NCBI GenBank assembly: GCA_964492545.1
Contig: CAZBKO010000091.1
Location: 1 to 9,612, forward strand
Length of the DNA: 9,612 nucleotides
Origin: RGIG1934 sp964492545
Lineage (GTDB): Bacteria; Bacillota; Clostridia; Lachnospirales; Lachnospiraceae
Reading direction: 5' to 3'
The position numbers and the translations under genes are program-made. Position 1 is the stretch's first letter; every line of letters starts with the position of its first letter. Under the pieces are notes generated by a model. It did not search any database. It was not told the DNA's origin and worked only from the letters and a program-made list of their open reading frames with translations. Shown piece by piece: positions 6,801 to 9,612 of the stretch.

Positions 6801-6829
6801 ATTATAGCATAGAAAGGTTGATTATTCAA
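6801..6829 (-). promoter_or_regulatory. thrC promoter, extended -10
   Basis: On the minus strand, TTGAAT (6829-6824), a 17-base spacer and a perfect TATAAT (6806-6801) are preceded by TGC, giving an extended -10. Transcription would start near 6794, leaving a leader of about 48 bases. The -35 begins six bases past the stop of the upstream hydrolase gene. Confidence 0.8.
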
Positions 6830-6835
6830 GTAAAA

Positions 6836-7813
6836 CTATCTATAAAAAGCATGTGCCCCATATGTGAATAAATATGCAAGACTTGTATTGTGCCAGCTAT
6901 ATGGATTATGCTCTGACGAAAAATATAATACCTCACTTGAATAATTCTCTCCATTAAGTGCCCTGTTAACGCAGTTTATCGTTGTCTGATCAACATTTAC
7001 GCTGTAAATACTTCCATTTTTCACAGGTGAAAACTGATATACACCACCAGCCTTCTGGAACACCACATTAGTTATGGTATTTGGAAATGTACTACTTTTC
7101 ACTCTATTGATAATTGTATTTGCGACAAGTATTCTGCCCTTTTCATCCTGATTTCCAGCCTCTGCCTGAACAATTTTTAAGAGCCAGGTGTAATCCTCCT
7201 CGCTAATGAATAGACCAAGAGCATTATCTACATTGCTTCCACTTTTATTTATGCTTGCAGATTCAACCTTTGGTGCCTGTATCCCCTTAGTTATAGCTGC
7301 CTTATTAGTTGTAAGATAGTATGTGTAAACATATGCTTTTTTACCTTCGTATTCTATCTGACTCCATCCATTATTTCCAACTGCAGTTCTTTTAACCTTG
7401 TCTCCAGCCTCCAAATAGCCAACCTTATTTCCATTAGCATTGTCTCTTACATTAACGTTATAAATAACATACGCATTTTCATTAACAGCCTTATATACCT
7501 TGCTCTTTGCCTTTGCCGTTTTCTTTTTTTGCTGTACAGTTGACTCCAAAGTTACAGCTTCTGTTGTTGTTTTTTCAAATGCTGTCTTAACATACTGGGT
7601 TACTCTTGTTTCAATAACAGCTGCGGCTGCTTCAATATAATCAGCTGACATCTCACTGTAATTTTCTTCCTGTGTATTTGCCATCACAGCTTCATCTGTA
7701 CTAAAATCAATAACCATAACACATACTACTGCTATTGCTATCATACAAAGCGTACTTATAAGCTTTATATTTTTCTTCGTAAAATTCGTAATATTTTTGT
7801 AATATTTATTCAT
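6836..7813 (-). CDS. Secreted SH3 and SleB/CwlJ-type cell-wall hydrolase
   Basis: The 325-residue product has a basic N-terminus and a hydrophobic segment (about 18-35), then VMA-NT near residue 45, a plausible signal peptidase site; otherwise it would stay membrane-anchored. A Ser/Thr/Lys-rich linker leads to a bacterial SH3 domain (about 119-167; NVNVRD, LEAGDKVK, GWSQIEYEG, AYVYTYYL), probably for wall binding. After a second linker comes the Hydrolase_2 (SleB/CwlJ) domain (about 205-325), with the likely catalytic Glu218 in VQAEAGNQDEKG, the ANTIINRV helix and the terminal GAHAFYR. Relatives cleave peptidoglycan, some in spore germination. Nothing here proves a spore role, and the SH3 domain and lone gene fit a vegetative wall-remodelling enzyme too. 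The longest frame opens with TTG at 7822, but that touches the AAAGAGG site; the ATG at 7813, nine bases away, is preferred. Strong promoter at 7892-7920. Confidence 0.88.
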   Translation of the reverse strand: MNKYYKNITNFTKKNIKLISTLCMIAIAVVCVMVIDFSTDEAVMANTQEENYSEMSADYIEAAAAVIETRVTQYVKTAFEKTTTEAVTLESTVQQKKKTAKAKSKVYKAVNENAYVIYNVNVRDNANGNKVGYLEAGDKVKRTAVGNNGWSQIEYEGKKAYVYTYYLTTNKAAITKGIQAPKVESASINKSGSNVDNALGLFISEEDYTWLLKIVQAEAGNQDEKGRILVANTIINRVKSSTFPNTITNVVFQKAGGVYQFSPVKNGSIYSVNVDQTTINCVNRALNGENYSSEVLYFSSEHNPYSWHNTSLAYLFTYGAHAFYR

Positions 7814-7856
7814 TGCATTCAACCTCTTTTCTGTCTTACATAGTAAATATATTTAG

Positions 7857-7888
7857 ACAAGCTTGATTTTATGCCTTTTCAAGCTTGT
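7857..7888 (-). promoter_or_regulatory. 10-bp inverted repeat at the hydrolase transcription start
   Basis: ACAAGCTTGA (7857-7866) and TCAAGCTTGT (7879-7888) form a perfect inverted repeat with a 12-base centre. Each arm also contains the self-complementary CAAGCTTG, and the two copies are exactly 22 bases apart, two DNA turns. The predicted start near 7885 falls inside the right arm, so the RNA would begin with a stem-loop. It may be a tandem operator for a dimeric repressor, or a 5' stem-loop that protects the mRNA. Confidence 0.55.
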
Positions 7889-7891
7889 TGT

Positions 7892-7920
7892 ATTATATAA
7901 ACGCAGCATTTTTATGTCAA
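7892..7920 (-). promoter_or_regulatory. Perfect-consensus sigma-A promoter of the wall hydrolase
   Basis: On the minus strand TTGACA (7920-7915), a 17-base spacer and TATAAT (7897-7892) match both consensus hexamers without error. The start would be at about 7885, giving a leader of about 72 bases. So strong a core promoter for a lytic enzyme suggests control by a repressor or after transcription. Confidence 0.85.
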
Positions 7921-8068
7921 TATCCCCAGCTCATTTTCAGTAAATGTCACGTTTGTGCTTTACTTATCGTTGTATATTTTAGACAATTTAGCTTTGGTTT
8001 ATTCATACTAATTTGTGCACAATGTGTATTGATTTAATATTTCAATTATTTTCCATCTCAAAATATTA

Positions 8069-8094
8069 TTAACTATTTTTTACAAAAAAGTTAA
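8069..8094. repeat. Imperfect AT-rich inverted repeat upstream of the AP2-like gene
   Basis: TTAAC plus a T-run (8069-8080, one bulged A at 8075) is complementary to an A-run plus GTTAA (8084-8094). It ends five bases before the -35 element. AGTTAACT at 8089-8096 is itself a palindrome. It could be an operator; the AT-rich setting weakens this. Confidence 0.3.
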
Positions 8095-8099
8095 CTGTG

Positions 8100-8129
8100 T
8101 TGATAATTATATATAATATATGGTAAAAT
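8100..8129 (+). promoter_or_regulatory. Candidate promoter of the AP2-like gene
   Basis: TTGATA (8100-8105), an 18-base spacer and TAAAAT (8124-8129) with TGG directly before the -10 give a reasonable extended -10 promoter. Transcription would start near 8136, about 25 bases before the ATG. Confidence 0.55.
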
Positions 8130-8160
8130 CATCAATATTATTACGACTGGAGATTATTAA

Positions 8161-8958
8161 ATGACTTTGCAAAAGGGTGTATTTATTGCATCAAAGAAAA
8201 ATGGAGACACGTATTTTCGCAGCTCTCTCACATATAGAAACAAGCACATAAGCCTTGGAAGCTATGACACCGAAGCAGATGCTAATGCAGCATACCTGGA
8301 GGGAAATAAGATTATTTCTACTTTTGATATTACAATAGATAATTATCATGATTTCATTTCTGTTTTAAGCTATCAAAAGGCTATAATTCTACTTAATTTT
8401 CGTGATAATGGTATGTATTTCAAGACCCCCATTTATATGCATCCAAAGTATTTTGATTATCATTTAACAGACGAAATAGTACTCAAATTTGACGTTGATG
8501 ACCTGTTCTACTATTCAACTCACACTATAATGCATCGTAATGGTCATCTGTTCGTTGCTGATTACGGTATGCAGGTAAACATTCTATCTAGATATGGCAT
8601 TAAGAATTATGGTGTTCCCGGCAAGGATTATTTATTTAAGAATGGTGATGTATCCGATTTTAGATACAAAAACATTGAGATTATTAACAGATATTATGGT
8701 GTTGCGAAAGAAACCAAATTTGGCAAAACAAAATTTGTTTCAAAGCTTCATATTAATGGTGACTATCTAATAGGAAAATATACAGATGAAAAGGATGCTG
8801 CCATTGCCTACAACAAGGCTGTCGATTCCTTAGAACATAATGGAATATATAGAAATTTCAACAAAAATTACATCGATAATATGAGTTCTGTTGAATATGC
8901 CTCCAGATATAACTCACTTAAAATATCAAACAAAATACGAAATTATAAAGAAAACTAA
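8161..8958 (+). CDS. Protein with two AP2-like domains and a degenerate HNH-like centre
   Basis: The 265-residue product starts at an ATG with TGGAG eight bases upstream. Residues about 5-52 read as an AP2-type DNA-binding unit (KGVF, YFRSSLTYRNKHISLGSYDTE then an ANAAY helix). Residues about 178-235 form a second one (YYGVAKE, KFVSKLHINGDYLIGKYTDE, AAIAYNKAV). Bacterial AP2 domains are best known from HNH homing endonucleases, where they follow a motif like HKNGDxxDNRxxNL. Here residues 159-172 read FKNGDVSDFRYKNI: the framework remains, but the catalytic His is Phe159 and the Asn after Asp is Phe167. Cleavage activity is therefore doubtful, and a sequence-specific DNA-binding, perhaps regulatory, role is inferred. 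The central part (about 53-150) is not recognised. The gene is divergent from the wall hydrolase, a possible target, and converges on leuD. Base composition resembles the neighbours and no transposase or direct repeats mark it as recently mobile. Confidence 0.75.
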   Translation: MTLQKGVFIASKKNGDTYFRSSLTYRNKHISLGSYDTEADANAAYLEGNKIISTFDITIDNYHDFISVLSYQKAIILLNFRDNGMYFKTPIYMHPKYFDYHLTDEIVLKFDVDDLFYYSTHTIMHRNGHLFVADYGMQVNILSRYGIKNYGVPGKDYLFKNGDVSDFRYKNIEIINRYYGVAKETKFGKTKFVSKLHINGDYLIGKYTDEKDAAIAYNKAVDSLEHNGIYRNFNKNYIDNMSSVEYASRYNSLKISNKIRNYKEN

Positions 8959-8965
8959 TTTTAAT

Positions 8966-9001
8966 AAGCACCTGCGCTATTTTATCATGGCACAGGTGCT
9001 T
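8966..9001. terminator. Shared hairpin between the AP2-like gene and leuD
   Basis: AAGCACCTG (8966-8974) pairs with CAGGTGCTT (8993-9001), extended by two G-C pairs beyond a mismatch, around a 12-base loop. It lies seven bases after the AP2-like stop and four bases after the leuD stop, so it probably ends both units. The T-tracts on both sides are interrupted (TGTGTTTA on plus, ATTAAAATT on minus), so efficiency is uncertain. Confidence 0.65.
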
Positions 9002-9005
9002 GTGT

Positions 9006-9491
9006 TTACTTATTGTTAATGTAATTAATTAGGCCTTCTGCCTTTATAATCTTTTGCATAAATTCAGGAAATGCCTGACCCTGGAACTGTGTTCCCTTTG
9101 TCTTATTAATGATTTTACCACTGTCGAAATCTATCTCAACTTCATCTCCTGCTTCTATACCCTTAGAAGCCTGAGGACACTCAATAATTGGAAGTCCAAT
9201 ATTAATTGCATTTCTATAGAATATTCTAGCAAATGTTTCTGCGATAACGCAGCTAACGCCTGATGCCTTTATAGCAATTGGAGCATGTTCTCTAGATGAA
9301 CCACATCCAAAATTCTTATCTGCTACAATAATATCGCCCTGTGCAACATTTTTTGCAAAGTCAACATCTATATCTTCCATACAGTGCTTAGCAAGCTCTG
9401 ATGGATCTGGTGCATTGAGATATCTTGCCGGTATTATAACGTCTGTATCTACATTGTCTCCATATTTAAATACTTTACCATATGCTTTCAT
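9006..9491 (-). CDS. leuD: 3-isopropylmalate dehydratase, small subunit
   Basis: With LeuC, this subunit isomerises 2-isopropylmalate to 3-isopropylmalate, the second step of leucine synthesis, in the cytoplasm. The 161-residue length is that of the short LeuD type of Clostridia and archaea. The swivelling aconitase domain is intact: NVDTDVIIPARYL (13-25), the substrate-recognition signature FGCGSSREHAP (61-71), and FARIFYRNAINIGLP (about 87-101). The ATG has AGGAGG nine bases upstream, and the gene begins 12 bases after the leuC stop, so the two are co-transcribed. Relatives act in homoaconitase and similar reactions; the leuC partner and the lack of other pathway genes favour leucine. It ends at a shared hairpin with the AP2-like gene. 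Confidence 0.95.
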   Translation of the reverse strand: MKAYGKVFKYGDNVDTDVIIPARYLNAPDPSELAKHCMEDIDVDFAKNVAQGDIIVADKNFGCGSSREHAPIAIKASGVSCVIAETFARIFYRNAINIGLPIIECPQASKGIEAGDEVEIDFDSGKIINKTKGTQFQGQAFPEFMQKIIKAEGLINYINNK

Positions 9492-9503
9492 TATTATTAC
9501 CTC

Positions 9504-9612
9504 CTATAAGCCAAGTTCACATGGACATGAAATCTTGCCTGTTATTGCACTTGCTGCTGCTACCGCAGGACTTGCAAGATAGACCTCAGAATCAGTATGA
9601 CCCATTCTTCCT
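9504..9612 (-). CDS. leuC: 3-isopropylmalate dehydratase, large subunit (C-terminal end only)
   Basis: The gene runs off the right edge, and only its last 35 codons and TAG stop are present. The translation begins GRMGHTDSEVYLASPAVAAA and ends in KISCPCELGL, matching the C-terminal end of LeuC, where GRMGH and EVYLASPA are conserved. The iron-sulfur cysteines lie outside the window, so nothing can be said about catalysis here. Its stop is 12 bases before the leuD ATG, and the leuD ribosome binding site fills that gap. Confidence 0.9.
   Translation of the reverse strand, partial: GRMGHTDSEVYLASPAVAAASAITGKISCPCELGL

Larger units (their letters stand above)
7814..8160. other. Divergent intergenic region between the wall hydrolase and AP2-like genes
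   Basis: These 347 bases hold no credible gene. They contain the hydrolase leader and promoter (minus strand), the ACAAGCTTGA inverted repeat at 7857-7888, a TTGTGCACAA palindrome at 8013-8022, an imperfect AT-rich inverted repeat at 8069-8094, and the promoter of the AP2-like gene at 8100-8129. The stretch from 7921 to 8012 shows nothing else recognisable. Confidence 0.7.

Noticed and set aside
6747..6835. Possible T-box or riboswitch leader for thrC
   Set aside because: The predicted leader is only about 48 bases and shows no specifier stem, T-box sequence or terminator.
6836..7813. Assignment of the wall hydrolase as the spore germination enzyme SleB or CwlJ
   Set aside because: Only the catalytic domain family is shared. 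The SH3 domain and the absence of ypeB or gerQ nearby do not support a spore-specific name.
8161..8958. AP2-like gene as an active mobile intron endonuclease
   Set aside because: The catalytic His is missing, the gene is free-standing rather than inside an intron or interrupted gene, and no flanking repeats are seen.

Overview
The window looks like a stretch of chromosome from a low-GC, Gram-positive, anaerobic member of the Clostridia, most likely a motile Lachnospiraceae species. The signs are strong AGGAGG-type ribosome binding sites, sigma-A type promoters close to TTGACA-N17-TATAAT, an OmpR/histidine-kinase pair, CheY/CheX-type signalling, a SleB-type wall hydrolase and a short-form LeuD. 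Species cannot be fixed from the sequence alone. No tRNA, rRNA, CRISPR array, insertion sequence or phage module was seen.

Layout. (1) Positions 82-3605, minus strand: a tightly packed four-gene operon, read from right to left as OmpR-type response regulator, sensor histidine kinase, VTC-family polyphosphate polymerase and DUF4956 membrane protein. Every junction overlaps or is nearly abutting, so translational coupling is likely. (2) 3606-3860: divergent promoter region with palindromes and an 11-bp-phased direct repeat. (3) 3861-5125, plus strand: a stand-alone CheY-like receiver, then a protein with four 29-residue-phased MshEN-type motifs (the c-di-GMP-binding fold of type II secretion/pilus ATPases) fused to a CheX-like phosphatase domain. 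(4) 5126-5255: three hairpins, including a terminator for each of the converging units. (5) 5256-6746, minus: threonine synthase thrC with its own strong extended -10 promoter. (6) 6836-7813, minus: secreted SH3 + SleB/CwlJ-type wall hydrolase behind a perfect-consensus promoter whose start site coincides with a 10-bp inverted repeat. (7) 7814-8160: 347-bp divergent intergenic region. (8) 8161-8958, plus: a protein with an AP2-like DNA-binding domain at each end and a degenerate HNH-like segment between them. (9) 9006-9612, minus: leuD and the last 35 codons of leuC.

How the parts work together. The left operon joins envelope sensing to a membrane-associated polyphosphate machine. The central pair looks like a self-contained phospho-signalling switch in which the second protein could dephosphorylate the first under control of a nucleotide ligand, perhaps c-di-GMP. 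The right half mixes amino-acid biosynthesis (thrC, leuCD) with a wall hydrolase divergent from a putative AP2-type regulator. The strongest candidates for undescribed biology are the MshEN-CheX fusion beside its receiver, the AP2/degenerate-HNH/AP2 protein, and the two-component/VTC/DUF4956 operon. All functional statements are sequence-based inference.
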